A stretch of DNA of 51,081 nt from DASSBQ01 sp035250505 (GTDB lineage: Bacteria > Nitrospirota > Nitrospiria > Nitrospirales > Nitrospiraceae): contig DATFFC010000104.1 in the NCBI GenBank assembly GCA_035250505.1, positions 1 to 51,081 of the forward strand, written 5' to 3'. Made by a program: the position numbers and the translations under genes. Shown piece after piece: positions 25,613 to 35,041 of this stretch. The notes beneath the pieces were generated by a model, which was given only the letters and a program-made list of their open reading frames with translations, did no database searches and was not told the DNA's origin. Each line of letters starts with the position of its first letter. The first letter of the stretch is position 1.

Positions 25613-26263
25613 ATGGCTCCCACAACCGACGATTCACATAGCAAGCAGGCAGACTTGCGCGCTCACTCATTCACCCGCCGCCGATTCTTGACTGGTCTGA
25701 CGGGCCTGATTCTGATCGCGGCAGAGGGATCGGATCTAATCCAAGGGGCCTGGGCGGCTGATCAGGAAGCGGCGGACAAGCCATTCAACAAGGAGTTGAT
25801 CGAAAATTTCATGCGCCGGGCGATTGAACTGAGCCGCCAAGGCATGGAAGCAGGCGACGGAGGTCCGTTCGGGGCCGTCGTCGTCAAGGGAGAGAAAATC
25901 ATCGGTGAGGGATGGAACCGGGTCATTGTGACAAAAGACCCGACCGCCCACGGGGAGGTGGTCGCCATCCGTGCTGCGACTCGGTCACTGAGCGATTTCA
26001 ATCTAAAGGGATGTGATCTCTATACGAGTGCGCACCCTTGTCCGATGTGTCTCGGAGCCATTTACTGGGCACGCATCGACCGCATCTATTACGCGAACGG
26101 TGGAAAGGATGCCGCTGCGATCGGATTTGATGACGAGTTCATTTACCAGCAGTTGAGCCGCCCGCCGCACCAGCGGCAGGTTCCGGAAGTTCAGGTGCTT
26201 GCGGAAGAGGCTGTCCAGGTTTTCAAGTCCTATGCGGCCAACCCGGACCGCATCCGATACTGA
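25613..26263 (+). CDS. Tat-exported cytidine/guanine-deaminase-fold enzyme
   Basis: About 216 residues from the ATG at 25613 with AAAGAGGA before it; an alternative ATG at 25568 overlaps the DUF302 stop. A twin-arginine motif (FTRRRFLTGLTG) and hydrophobic segment, ending near WAAD, predict Tat export. The catalytic domain has the zinc motifs TAHGEVVAIRAA (His113, Glu115) and HPCPMCLGAIYWARI (Cys143, Cys146), as in guanine deaminase and tRNA adenosine deaminase. NGGKDAAAIGFDDEFIYQQL resembles guanine deaminase (GuaD) rather than TadA. Substrate is therefore probably a purine base or nucleoside, but this is inferred. Export is unusual for this family. Confidence 0.85.
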   Translation: MAPTTDDSHSKQADLRAHSFTRRRFLTGLTGLILIAAEGSDLIQGAWAADQEAADKPFNKELIENFMRRAIELSRQGMEAGDGGPFGAVVVKGEKIIGEGWNRVIVTKDPTAHGEVVAIRAATRSLSDFNLKGCDLYTSAHPCPMCLGAIYWARIDRIYYANGGKDAAAIGFDDEFIYQQLSRPPHQRQVPEVQVLAEEAVQVFKSYAANPDRIRY

Positions 26264-26347
26264 CAGATCGCACGGGCCGATCTTTCGGATCGAGGTTGAC
26301 CCCTGCCTTCATTCTCTTAGCGATTGTTGGCGACCATCACCTGATGG

Positions 26348-28237
26348 CTATGGTCTGCGTCCATCGGAGCGTCCTGTTTCGAGCAGCGACACGATTCCAT
26401 CCTCGATCCACGCGTACTCGCCGTTCATGATTCTTTTGGCCAGGTCGTACACGGTTCTGTCTTTCGCGTGTCCGCGGATTCTCTTCGTCGAGGACGACGC
26501 GGGGTACAGCCGTTCCGCCATGTCACAACAGAAATAGTCGGCGAGATCCGAGATGCCGGGCTTCGTCCGCATCTCCGGTCGAGAGGCGTACCAGATGATC
26601 GCTGCCATAGGAAAGAGCCGGAGGCTGTCATTCACCAACTGTTGCAGCAGGAGTTGTTTGTGGTGGAGGGCTTGACGGTGCCGGAGCGTCACGGTGAGGA
26701 TCGACCGCGACAACCGTCGTGAGGACGACTCGATGAAACGAGCCCACCGCGCATGGTCTTTCCCAAATGGCTCGGAGCTTCCCCAGGATTTCAAGCCGGG
26801 TAGGGAGGACCGGAGGGCCATGCGCGCGTAGTACAGCGACGCATCGATCTTTCTGGAAAAAGATCCTTGAAGGAAAGTGAGGCCCTGGTCGATATAGGGT
26901 GAGAGCGCCTCGCGTGCCATCCAGATCCGGAGGATCTCACTTGTTCCTTCCCATACCAGGTTAATGCGGGCGTCGCGGAGCAGGCGCATGACCGGAATGC
27001 CGATTTCACCGGTCTTGCGCTGTGACTCGACGGTCATGAACCCCCGGCCCCCGCGCACCTGGAACAGATCGTTCACCACGTCCCAATACCATTCGCTTCC
27101 AAGGATTTTGGCTCCGGCCGACTCCAGGCGGAGGTCGCCCTTCCGGTTTGCCCAGGCCCCGCAGAAGGCCATGACTGCTTCGAGTGCCAGCGTATAGGCC
27201 GCAGCGCGACAGAGTTTTTCACCGATCAGATTGTGCTCGCCGATGGGTTTGTTCCACTGAATGCGTCTTCGGCCCCACCACCGCATGAGCGACACGCATT
27301 GCTTCAGGCCTCCCAGACAGGCCGCGGGAAGGGTGAGGCGGCCCACTGTCAGTGTGGCGAGTGCGATCCGCAGCCCATCCTCTTCGCTGCCCAGGCGGTT
27401 TTCCACCGGGACGTAGACGTTGTCGAATGTCGGAGCGCCGTTGTAAATTCCTCTCACACCCTCAAATCGGAGGCGAGTGACGGAGCATCCCGGCCATCGG
27501 GACTCGACAATGAACGCTCCGAACCGCTTCTTTGCCCCGGGGTCTTGAAGTTCCTCCGGTCGATCAACGATCCGCGCGATGACGACCAGGAGGGAAGCGA
27601 GAAATTCGCCGTCTTGCTTGGCCGAATTGGTGATAAAGAATTTCTCTCCTGTGAGCCGATAGGCGATGATCTTCCCCTGTTCCTGCACGCGGACGGCGCA
27701 GGTTTCCACCTTGGCAATATCACAGCCCACGTTCTTTTCCGTGAGCGCAAATCCTGAAATATCCCCCTTCGCGAGTCGAGGGAGGTATTTGGCCTTCTGC
27801 TCCTCTGTCCCGAAGAGCCGGAGCGGCTCCGGGAGACCGATCGATTGAGCGGCCGACAGGAGCACCGTCAGTGAAGCGTCATGGCTTCCACAGAGGGTGG
27901 CGACTTGCTGGTACTCGGATTGACTGAATTCCTGGCCGCCGAATCGTTTGGGAATCTTGATTCCGAACGCTCCGAGATCAGCGAGCGCTTTCAGGATCGG
28001 TTCCGGCAGTTCCCCCTCACTGTCGACCCGCTCAGGGTCTAGGGGTATGATCGCGGCTTTGAACCGCTCTAGGAAATCCCGGGCAGCTGGACTCGTCTCC
28101 GGGATGCCGACATTGCGAAAGAGATCCCACCGCACATCGGCTTGAAACAGTCCCGCCAGGAACCCGGAATAGGAAGCCTTGTCACGGGCGGATTCAGCGA
28201 CTGCAACAGACCCTTGAAATATCTCGTGTTTGCGCAT
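26348..28237 (-). CDS. Acyl-CoA dehydrogenase, long VLCAD-like form
   Basis: Catalyses FAD-dependent alpha,beta-dehydrogenation of acyl-CoA, the first step of beta-oxidation. 629 residues, longer than the roughly 380 of short forms and similar to VLCAD/ACAD9-type enzymes with an extra C-terminal domain. Motifs: GLPEPLRLFGTEEQKAKYLP, SGFALTEKNVGCDIAKVET (FAD/substrate region), GERL-like FFITNSAKQDGEF and near the C-terminus LVWEGTSEILRIWMAREAL. The electron acceptor (ETF) genes are not in the window. It is divergent from the thiolase-fadJ-fadD genes across a 282-nt control region. Confidence 0.9.
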   Translation of the reverse strand: MRKHEIFQGSVAVAESARDKASYSGFLAGLFQADVRWDLFRNVGIPETSPAARDFLERFKAAIIPLDPERVDSEGELPEPILKALADLGAFGIKIPKRFGGQEFSQSEYQQVATLCGSHDASLTVLLSAAQSIGLPEPLRLFGTEEQKAKYLPRLAKGDISGFALTEKNVGCDIAKVETCAVRVQEQGKIIAYRLTGEKFFITNSAKQDGEFLASLLVVIARIVDRPEELQDPGAKKRFGAFIVESRWPGCSVTRLRFEGVRGIYNGAPTFDNVYVPVENRLGSEEDGLRIALATLTVGRLTLPAACLGGLKQCVSLMRWWGRRRIQWNKPIGEHNLIGEKLCRAAAYTLALEAVMAFCGAWANRKGDLRLESAGAKILGSEWYWDVVNDLFQVRGGRGFMTVESQRKTGEIGIPVMRLLRDARINLVWEGTSEILRIWMAREALSPYIDQGLTFLQGSFSRKIDASLYYARMALRSSLPGLKSWGSSEPFGKDHARWARFIESSSRRLSRSILTVTLRHRQALHHKQLLLQQLVNDSLRLFPMAAIIWYASRPEMRTKPGISDLADYFCCDMAERLYPASSSTKRIRGHAKDRTVYDLAKRIMNGEYAWIEDGIVSLLETGRSDGRRP

Positions 28238-28375
28238 GACGGTCCTAATGCTTCATACATACAGCATACAGGATTCCCGTCAACGATTTATTCCCACCAT
28301 TTCTTGCTCTCATGCCGGTTTCCGGACATACGGTCAAGACTGAAACGAAAGGGTCAGATCAATGAAGTCACAAGG

Positions 28376-28435
28376 TATAGTATAGTTAATATGTGCACCC
28401 CAGGTGGCACAGCCTCTCATGCGGAAGCCCGCATG
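28376..28435 (+). promoter_or_regulatory. AT-rich -10-like patch and inverted repeat before the thiolase operon
   Basis: TATAGTATAGTTAATAT (28376-28392) stands out in GC-rich DNA and offers two -10 boxes, though no good -35 is seen. An inverted repeat, CATGCGG (28418-28424) and CCGCATG (28429-28435) around AAGC, follows it. It could be an operator for a fatty-acid regulator. The rest of the 282-nt divergent gap shows nothing else I recognise. Confidence 0.35.
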
Positions 28436-28519
28436 CCCGGCCATGTGAGCCATGTGACCATCGCGGCGGTTTGACGACGACCAGTTGCCCGCCGCAGAAG
28501 CAGGATCATGGAGCTCAGC

Positions 28520-29845
28520 ATGCGCAATGTCGTTGTTGTGGACGGGTTTCGCACCCCCCTCTGCAAGGAGGGGACAGACCTGCGCGATATGGATGCGGAG
28601 GTGCTTGGCGCCTGGGCCGTGCGTGAAATGATCAGACGGTGTCATGACTGGAATCTTCCTCTAGAGACCATCGATTGTGTGTTGGGGAGCAATGTGGCCA
28701 CTCCCATGCATGCAGTCAACCCAACCAGGGTCGCCGCCGTCACCGGTGGCCTGCCGGCGACAATCCCAGCCGATACTGTGGCGGGCAAAAATTGCGGATC
28801 CGGTATCGCCGCGCTCTATTATGGCAGTCTCCGTATCAGGAGCGGGGATGCTTCCACGGTGCTCGTGCTGGGCATGGAGGCGATGAGCCGGATTCCGATC
28901 GCCTATCACCACACGGTGGCGAATCTTTTGCTCGAGTACGGCAAGGCAAGGGGGCTCCGACAACGTGCCGTCCGTGCGCTCGCGCTCCTTCCAAAGCTGC
29001 TCAACTTGAAAACGTATCCCCCGCGTATCGGGCTTCTGGTTGGTCTGACGGATCCAATGTGTGACCTCATTATGGGGCTGACGGCGGAGAACATTGCAAA
29101 AGACCCCTCTTTGGGAATTACCCGCCAGGATCAAGATGCGTTCGCCCTCCGGTCGCATAGAAACGCGGCGCAGGCGTGGAAAAGCGGCTGTTTTATGGAT
29201 GAGGTCTTTCCCGTGTACGTTCCCGAGAGAAGCGCCTATGTCGAGCGAGACAATGGGATTCGCGAGGATGCTGATCTGGAGGCGTTCCGCGAGCTCAAGC
29301 CTGTGTTCGACAGGCGTCATGGCTCTGTGACTGCGGGAAACTCCTCCCAGGTGACGGATGCGGCCGCAGCCATATTGCTCATGGAGGAGACCAAGGCCAA
29401 GTCATACGGTTTGCCCATTCTGGGATATGTCGGGGACTATGGTGATTGCGGCTATGAACCTTCCTGTATGGGCCTTGCGCCCGTCGGGGCCATCGCGAGG
29501 CTCCTATCCAAGACTCGTCTGACACTCAAAGACTTCGCCTTGTTTGAGATCAACGAAGCGTTTGCGGCCGTCGTATTAGGGATTGTCCGCATCCTAGACT
29601 CCCCCTCGCTCATGGAACATAAGTTCGGACGGTATGGCCTATCCGGACGTCTTGGTGAGATTCCCCCGGATGATTTGAATCCCCATGGTGGCGCCATCGC
29701 GCTCGGACACCCGGTCGGAGTCTCCGGTCTGCGCTTGGCCATGACGTCTCTTTATGAGCTGAAGCGACGGAATGCCGAGCGGGCTTTGATCAGCGCCTGT
29801 GTCGGCGGCGGACAGGGAGTCGCGATGGTACTGGAGAGGAAGTAG
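28520..29845 (+). CDS. fadI: Acetyl-CoA C-acyltransferase (thiolase, FadI-like)
   Basis: Cleaves 3-ketoacyl-CoA with CoA in the last beta-oxidation step. 441 residues from the ATG at 28520, chosen because GGAG stands 6 nt before it (an ATG at 28508 is 12 nt upstream). The nucleophilic Cys is in VAGKNCGSGIAALYYG (Cys92), the His in NPHGGAIALGHPVGVSG and the second Cys in SACVGGGQGVAMVLE. The length fits the FadI type (about 436) rather than the shorter FadA. It ends 2 nt before the FadJ-like gene, so the two form one operon. Confidence 0.93.
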   Translation: MRNVVVVDGFRTPLCKEGTDLRDMDAEVLGAWAVREMIRRCHDWNLPLETIDCVLGSNVATPMHAVNPTRVAAVTGGLPATIPADTVAGKNCGSGIAALYYGSLRIRSGDASTVLVLGMEAMSRIPIAYHHTVANLLLEYGKARGLRQRAVRALALLPKLLNLKTYPPRIGLLVGLTDPMCDLIMGLTAENIAKDPSLGITRQDQDAFALRSHRNAAQAWKSGCFMDEVFPVYVPERSAYVERDNGIREDADLEAFRELKPVFDRRHGSVTAGNSSQVTDAAAAILLMEETKAKSYGLPILGYVGDYGDCGYEPSCMGLAPVGAIARLLSKTRLTLKDFALFEINEAFAAVVLGIVRILDSPSLMEHKFGRYGLSGRLGEIPPDDLNPHGGAIALGHPVGVSGLRLAMTSLYELKRRNAERALISACVGGGQGVAMVLERK

Positions 29846-29847
29846 TC

Positions 29848-32034
29848 GTGCAGCAGGACCACACCTTGTCTTCCCGTTCGGAGAGAGAGACCGCTCACTT
29901 TAAGACCGCCGTGCTGGATGGCGGCATTCTGCTGGCAGGATTTGACTATTGTGGGAAGACCGTCAATGTCCTCAACGGGGAGAGCCTCGCGGATTGGCAG
30001 GCAGTCGTTCGACAGGCCTTGGAGACGGACGCGATCACCGGGGTGGTGCTGATGAGCATGAAGGACGGCACTTTCTGTGCCGGTGCGGATTTGGAACTCA
30101 TTCATGAGGCCCAGCGACGGCACGCTGTCGGCGAGATTGACCAACTTGTGACGACCGTCCACAAGCTCTTCGACGCGATGGCGCGATCACCGAAGCCCTT
30201 TGTGGCAGCGGTAGAGGGAGCCTGCCTCGGCGGAGGCCTCGAGCTGGCGCTGGCCTGTCATGCACGCATTGCCAGCGCCCATCAGAAGACCTGCTTTGCT
30301 CTGCCGGAAGTCAGGCTGGGCATTCTTCCGGGGTTCGGGGGCACTCAGCGTCTCCCGCGGCTAATCGGCCTGCCGGCGGCATTGGAGATGATAGCGACAG
30401 GGAAAATGGTCTTTCCACGGCAGGCCTTGCGGATGGGCCTTGTCGACGAGATGGTCACCTCCATTCCCTCCCAGGACAGGACCTTGGAGGGAAAACAGCG
30501 CGAAGCGCTCGTGCAATCGGCCATTAACAAGGCTCGCTCACTTCGTGCCGGTCATGCCGCTAGAGGGATGCGCGCGGTCAGTCAGAGACTCGCGAACATG
30601 CCTGGAATCCGTTCGTTGGTATGTGGATACGCGCGCCGCCGGGTCGTCAAGCGAATTCGTCAGTTCTATCCCGCTCCGCTCCGAGCCATTGACGCAGTTC
30701 AGCGTGGATTGCGGGTGAACGTGCTCAGCGGATCGCTTGATGTGGAAAAGCCCCTGCTTCTCGATCTCATCGGCGGCCCGATCTCCGCTCACCTCGTCGA
30801 CTTGTTCCTGAATGGTGAGGCGCTCAAACGAACTGTTTCCGGTATGCCGATGTCTTCCTTGCGCGTTGGGGTGGTGGGGGCCGGTTTGATGGGTTCACAA
30901 ATTGCGGGGCAGCTTGTCGAAAAGGGAAGCATGGTGGTGCTGCGAGACGTGTCCCCCGCGATCCTCGCGAAGGCGCTTGGAAGGATCCTCGAAAATCAAA
31001 TGACCCAGGTGCGGAAACGCGTCATCCTTCCCTCGGAACTGCGGTATCGCATGATGCGGGTTGCTCCGACCCATCACGCAGCGGGGTTGAGGACCGTTCC
31101 CCTGGTCATCGAGGCAGCGTCGGAGAAATTGGACGTGAAACGGGCGGTGTTCGCCGAGTTCGAAACGGTCGCCGGTTCCGATGCGATTTTTGCCACCAAT
31201 ACCTCATCGTTTACCCTGGCAGAGATTGCCGCCGGGGCCATGCATCCGGCGCGATGCGTGGGGCTCCACTTCTTCAATCCCGTCGCCAAAATGCAACTGG
31301 TTGAGGTGGTCCGGGCACCCTTCACGTCCGAAGCAGCGCTGGCGAAAGCCTGCGGCCTGGCCAAACTGCTCGGCAAGTTTCCGCTCGTCGTCAACGATGG
31401 GCCCGGGTTTCTCGTCAATCGCATCTTGTCGCGGTACTTGGCAGAGGCGGTCATTTTGGCAAGCGAGGGGATTTCCATCAGGCGCATCGATGCGGTTGCC
31501 AAAAACTTTGGAATGGCGGTGGACAGCGGGCGTGCGATGGGCCCCCTGGAACTCCTGGACCTGGTCGGACTTCAAGTCGCCATGCACGTGCTGACGTCAC
31601 TCGCGGTATTAGGACCAAGAGTTGAGTCTCGTGATGACCTCCTCCGGCAGATGACTCCCGAAGGGAGACCCCCTCTGACGTTCTGGAAATCAGGACGGGA
31701 GAATCCAAAGACTCTCGAAGTACTCACGAGCTATTGTCGGGCGCACCCTGACTCAACAGGGCCCTTGTCCGACGACGTCATTCAAAAGCGACTGGTTCTC
31801 CCGATGGTCGACGAAGCGGTGCGCTGCCTCCACGATCGGATCGTGGAACATGCCTGGCAGGTTGATTTCGCGCTGATCCATGGGATTGGATTCCCAGCCT
31901 TCCGCGGGGGGCTGCTCACTTGGGCCAAGGAGACCATGACGCCCGCGCAGATTGCACAGGAACTCGATTCGCTTGGATCCAAATATGGGAAACGCTTCGA
32001 GCCTTATGCAGGTCTCTCGCATGGAGCCTGGTAG
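29848..32034 (+). CDS. fadJ: Enoyl-CoA hydratase/3-hydroxyacyl-CoA dehydrogenase (FadJ-like)
   Basis: 728 residues from a GTG start with GGAAG upstream. The N-terminal crotonase domain (about 1-250) has DGTFCAGADLELIHE and EGACLGGGLELALACHARIA, with the two catalytic Glu regions. The NAD-binding domain begins at about residue 340 with VGVVGAGLMGSQIAGQL and contains LHFFNPVAKMQLVEVV and NDGPGFLVNRIL. A C-terminal helical domain follows. The same polypeptide thus hydrates enoyl-CoA and oxidises 3-hydroxyacyl-CoA. With the thiolase it would form the trifunctional complex. The fadD gene follows 88 nt downstream. Confidence 0.93.
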   Translation: MQQDHTLSSRSERETAHFKTAVLDGGILLAGFDYCGKTVNVLNGESLADWQAVVRQALETDAITGVVLMSMKDGTFCAGADLELIHEAQRRHAVGEIDQLVTTVHKLFDAMARSPKPFVAAVEGACLGGGLELALACHARIASAHQKTCFALPEVRLGILPGFGGTQRLPRLIGLPAALEMIATGKMVFPRQALRMGLVDEMVTSIPSQDRTLEGKQREALVQSAINKARSLRAGHAARGMRAVSQRLANMPGIRSLVCGYARRRVVKRIRQFYPAPLRAIDAVQRGLRVNVLSGSLDVEKPLLLDLIGGPISAHLVDLFLNGEALKRTVSGMPMSSLRVGVVGAGLMGSQIAGQLVEKGSMVVLRDVSPAILAKALGRILENQMTQVRKRVILPSELRYRMMRVAPTHHAAGLRTVPLVIEAASEKLDVKRAVFAEFETVAGSDAIFATNTSSFTLAEIAAGAMHPARCVGLHFFNPVAKMQLVEVVRAPFTSEAALAKACGLAKLLGKFPLVVNDGPGFLVNRILSRYLAEAVILASEGISIRRIDAVAKNFGMAVDSGRAMGPLELLDLVGLQVAMHVLTSLAVLGPRVESRDDLLRQMTPEGRPPLTFWKSGRENPKTLEVLTSYCRAHPDSTGPLSDDVIQKRLVLPMVDEAVRCLHDRIVEHAWQVDFALIHGIGFPAFRGGLLTWAKETMTPAQIAQELDSLGSKYGKRFEPYAGLSHGAW

Positions 32035-32122
32035 GAGTCAGACCGACTTGGTTGTCGGGGGTTGGCCTCGATCCCGGTCAGGGGGGTGTCCATGACTCCG
32101 GTTGCGGTCAACGGATTGATGC

Positions 32123-33802
32123 ATGTCTGAAAAACCTTGGCTCTTACACTACCCTGATGGTGTTCCTCATGAAATGCTTCTTCGTCCTGAGACGCTCCCT
32201 GCCATGTTTTCCAGAAGCGTGCAGCGATTCCCTCGCAGTCCCGCCCTCTACTTTTTCGGAAAGACCCTGTCCTACCAGGAGTGTGATTCTCTGATTGAAC
32301 GGTTTGCTTGTGGCCTTGTTGCGCTGGGAGTTCGCAAGGGTGATCGGGTGGCCCTCTGTCTTCCGAATTCCCCTCAAGCGGTGATCGCGTACTACGGCAT
32401 TTTGAGGGCCGGCGGCATCGTCGTGGCCTGCAACCCCACCTATACGGAATATGAGCTCTCCCATCAGCTTCGTGATGCAGGGGCTCGATCGATCGTGGTG
32501 CTCGACATGCTGTATCAAAAGATCCAGCACCTCGATCTTGCCCTCGTCATTGTGACACGAATCACCGATTTCATGACCACGATCGCGAAGTACATGTACC
32601 AGCATCGGAACCACAAGCCACCGATCGTGATTCCATGCAGCGAGACCACGTTGCTCTTCCATGATGTCCTGGACAGCATCACCCCGGTGGATCCGGAGCA
32701 ACTTCCAATCGTCACGCCGGACGATATCGCGGTCCTCCAATACACGGGCGGGACCACGGGAGTGTCGAAGGGCGCCAAGCTGTCTCACCGCAATCTGACG
32801 GCGAATGTTCGGCAACTTGTCAGCTGGTTCTCTCCTGCCGAACGCGTGGAGAGTTTTCTGGCGGCCCTTCCCCTCTTTCACGTGTTCGGGATGACGGTGA
32901 CACAGAATATCTGCCTGGCCGTCGGCGGATGCATGGTGTTGGTGCCTGACTCTCGGGATATGCCGGTTCTTGTCGCGCTTATTCGGAAGAAACGGCCGAC
33001 TGTGATCACCATGGTGCCTGCGCTCGTGCGAAAACTCTTGGAACACTGTGATGCAAAGGATCTCGAGGCGGCGAGATTCTGTATTTGCGGCGGGGCTGCA
33101 CTCTCCTATGACCTCCTCAAAGGCTTCAAAGAACGGACCGGCCAGCTGATTGTGGAGGGCTATGGTCTCTCCGAAGCCTCTCCGGTCACGCACTGCAACA
33201 TCCCTCGTGGGCTTTCCGTCAAGCGTTCCATCGGATTGCCCATTGCGAATACCGAGGCAAAGCTTATGGATGAGACCGGTCACGAGGTTCCGATGGGAGC
33301 GGTCGGTGAGCTCTGGGTGCGCGGGCCGCAGGTCATGCAGGGGTACTGGAACAACCCTGAGGAAACCGCCAAGGTGGTGATGCCCGACGGATGGCTGGCG
33401 ACCGGCGACATGGCGCGTATGGATGAAGACGGCTTCTTCTACATCGTCGATCGGAAGAAGGACGTGATCCTCTCCGCGTCGGGATTCAATGTCTACCCAT
33501 CGGAGATCGAACGGGTGCTTCTCCTTCACGCGCAGGTCCGAGACGCCGCCGTCATCGGTGTACGGCGCGGGGAAGGAAGCGAAACTATCAAGGCGTTCGT
33601 TGTTCCAACAGAGGAGACCGTGTCTGCGGACGAGATTGTGAAGCATTGCCGGCGATATCTGGCTCCCTACAAGATCCCCAAGAAGATAGAATTCTGCGCC
33701 GAACTGCCACGCACGATCTTGGGGAAGACACTCCACCGCGTTTTGCGCAAGGAAGAAGAGGAACGCGCCCAAGCGCAGCGAGCGAAGGATGTTATAGGGT
33801 GA
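32123..33802 (+). CDS. fadD: Long-chain acyl-CoA synthetase
   Basis: Activates fatty acids with ATP and CoA. 559 residues, close to FadD. The AMP-binding motif is YTGGTTGVSKGAKLSH, followed by the family blocks EGYGLSEASPVTHCN, GELWVRGPQVMQGYW and WLATGDMARMDEDGFFYIVDRKKD, and the C-terminal catalytic Lys region PRTILGKTLHRVLR. It is a cytoplasmic or membrane-associated enzyme. Substrate chain length is inferred from the setting: beta-oxidation enzymes upstream and a phospholipase close by. It ends 8 nt from the convergent LhgO-like gene. Confidence 0.92.
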   Translation: MSEKPWLLHYPDGVPHEMLLRPETLPAMFSRSVQRFPRSPALYFFGKTLSYQECDSLIERFACGLVALGVRKGDRVALCLPNSPQAVIAYYGILRAGGIVVACNPTYTEYELSHQLRDAGARSIVVLDMLYQKIQHLDLALVIVTRITDFMTTIAKYMYQHRNHKPPIVIPCSETTLLFHDVLDSITPVDPEQLPIVTPDDIAVLQYTGGTTGVSKGAKLSHRNLTANVRQLVSWFSPAERVESFLAALPLFHVFGMTVTQNICLAVGGCMVLVPDSRDMPVLVALIRKKRPTVITMVPALVRKLLEHCDAKDLEAARFCICGGAALSYDLLKGFKERTGQLIVEGYGLSEASPVTHCNIPRGLSVKRSIGLPIANTEAKLMDETGHEVPMGAVGELWVRGPQVMQGYWNNPEETAKVVMPDGWLATGDMARMDEDGFFYIVDRKKDVILSASGFNVYPSEIERVLLLHAQVRDAAVIGVRRGEGSETIKAFVVPTEETVSADEIVKHCRRYLAPYKIPKKIEFCAELPRTILGKTLHRVLRKEEEERAQAQRAKDVIG

Positions 33803-33809
33803 CGGATAG

Positions 33810-34964
33810 TCACGGTCTCAAAGAATTCAGGCGCCTCTGCAGGCACGGCAACTCGCGGACGTATCTCGCGATGGCCAAGGCTGCCGAGAGCCCGGGCGAT
33901 TCAATTCCTACCAGGTCGATGAGCGGGGGATCCTCGCAGTCTGCAGCAATGATGAAGTCACTCTTCCCTCCATTCCCGGTCATGACGCATGCGCGAATGC
34001 CGGAATAGGCCCAGCGAAGATCCCGCTCTTCAAGGGCCGGCAGGAACTTCTGCAAGGCTTCGACGAACAGGCCGGGCGGCGTCTTACGCGAGGTGTAGTC
34101 CGTTTTGTCTTCAACGCGTACGGCGTTCGGCCCCACGAACAGCCGGCCGTTAGGGCGCGGACTGAAGTGGATGCCCTTGCCTGCGGCATGAGAGGGCAAG
34201 GCGGGATACACAAGGCGCTCGGTCAGGTTCTTCGTGTTTGCACTCACAACCTCGTAGTACTCTCCACGAAGTGGGCGGATGGTATAATTTCTTGCATGCG
34301 TCGCGAGCGCGGCGATCTCGTCGGCGTGGAGCCCGGCGGCATTGATCAAGCAGGCGACGCGGATCCTCTGCCGGTCTGTGGTCAGGATGTAATCGACGGC
34401 ATCGGCCTCAATGCCGACCACCTTGTTGTTGAAAGCAAACTCGACGCCGTTCGCTTCTGCATCGGTTCTCAGGGAATGCACAAAGGCATGAGCATCAATG
34501 ACTGAGACGCCGGGAATGACAATGCCGCAGCAGGCGCGAAGATTCGGTTCCCAGACACGCAGCGCCGAGGACGTCATGACTGTCACACGGGTCTTCGTTC
34601 TCCAGGCGTTGAACCACAGTCGCCGCAGCGTCGATAGCTCGCGCCAAAGGCCCCGACGGATATCGTCCCATGAAATGGCGATGACCATCCCTGTTCGGAG
34701 CAGGGGGATGCCGTGTTGTGACGCATATGAGACCGCAAGCGCACTGCCCTCCCGGGCCAGCCGTTCCTTCAGCGAAAATGGTTGCTCATGTATGCCGCTG
34801 TGGAGCACGCCGCTGTTGCGCCCGCTGCTCTCTTCTCCCACTTCTTCGTTTTTTTCCAGCACGATGATGCGAAGGGGCGTGGTCCGGTACCGGTGCGCAA
34901 GCTCCCTGGCAATGGCACACCCTACCACTCCTGCGCCGACGATGCCGACATCATACGAGTTCAT
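33810..34964 (-). CDS. lhgO: FAD-dependent oxidoreductase, L-2-hydroxyglutarate oxidase-like
   Basis: About 384 residues from the ATG at 34964. The Rossmann start is YDVGIVGAGVVGCAIARELA. Family blocks include SSGRNSGVLHSGIHEQPFSLK, with the preceding GEE, GIPLLRTGMVIAIS, LINAAGLHADEIAAL, the HF-type GIHFSPRPNGRLFVGPNAV and the C-terminal LVGIESPGLSAALAIARYV. These fit LhgO (L-2-hydroxyglutarate to 2-oxoglutarate, passing electrons to the quinone pool) but also related 2-hydroxy-acid or glycerol-3-phosphate type oxidases. In this lipid cluster the true substrate may differ. Divergent from the patatin gene across 77 nt. Confidence 0.75.
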   Translation of the reverse strand: MNSYDVGIVGAGVVGCAIARELAHRYRTTPLRIIVLEKNEEVGEESSGRNSGVLHSGIHEQPFSLKERLAREGSALAVSYASQHGIPLLRTGMVIAISWDDIRRGLWRELSTLRRLWFNAWRTKTRVTVMTSSALRVWEPNLRACCGIVIPGVSVIDAHAFVHSLRTDAEANGVEFAFNNKVVGIEADAVDYILTTDRQRIRVACLINAAGLHADEIAALATHARNYTIRPLRGEYYEVVSANTKNLTERLVYPALPSHAAGKGIHFSPRPNGRLFVGPNAVRVEDKTDYTSRKTPPGLFVEALQKFLPALEERDLRWAYSGIRACVMTGNGGKSDFIIAADCEDPPLIDLVGIESPGLSAALAIARYVRELPCLQRRLNSLRP

Positions 34965-35041
34965 CTGGGCGAATCTCGGGAATTCCAGAATGGGTCGAGC
35001 ACAAATCAAGAACCGTGCGAATACCGATCCAGAGGCGTTTC

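Noticed and set aside
28376..28392. Full sigma70 promoter call before the thiolase operon
   Set aside because: The -10-like boxes are good but no -35 at 16-18 nt is seen; kept only as a low-confidence regulatory patch.
32144..33772. 542-residue minus-strand frame opposite fadD
   Set aside because: Antisense shadow of a clear acyl-CoA synthetase; Arg/His-rich, no recognisable domain.
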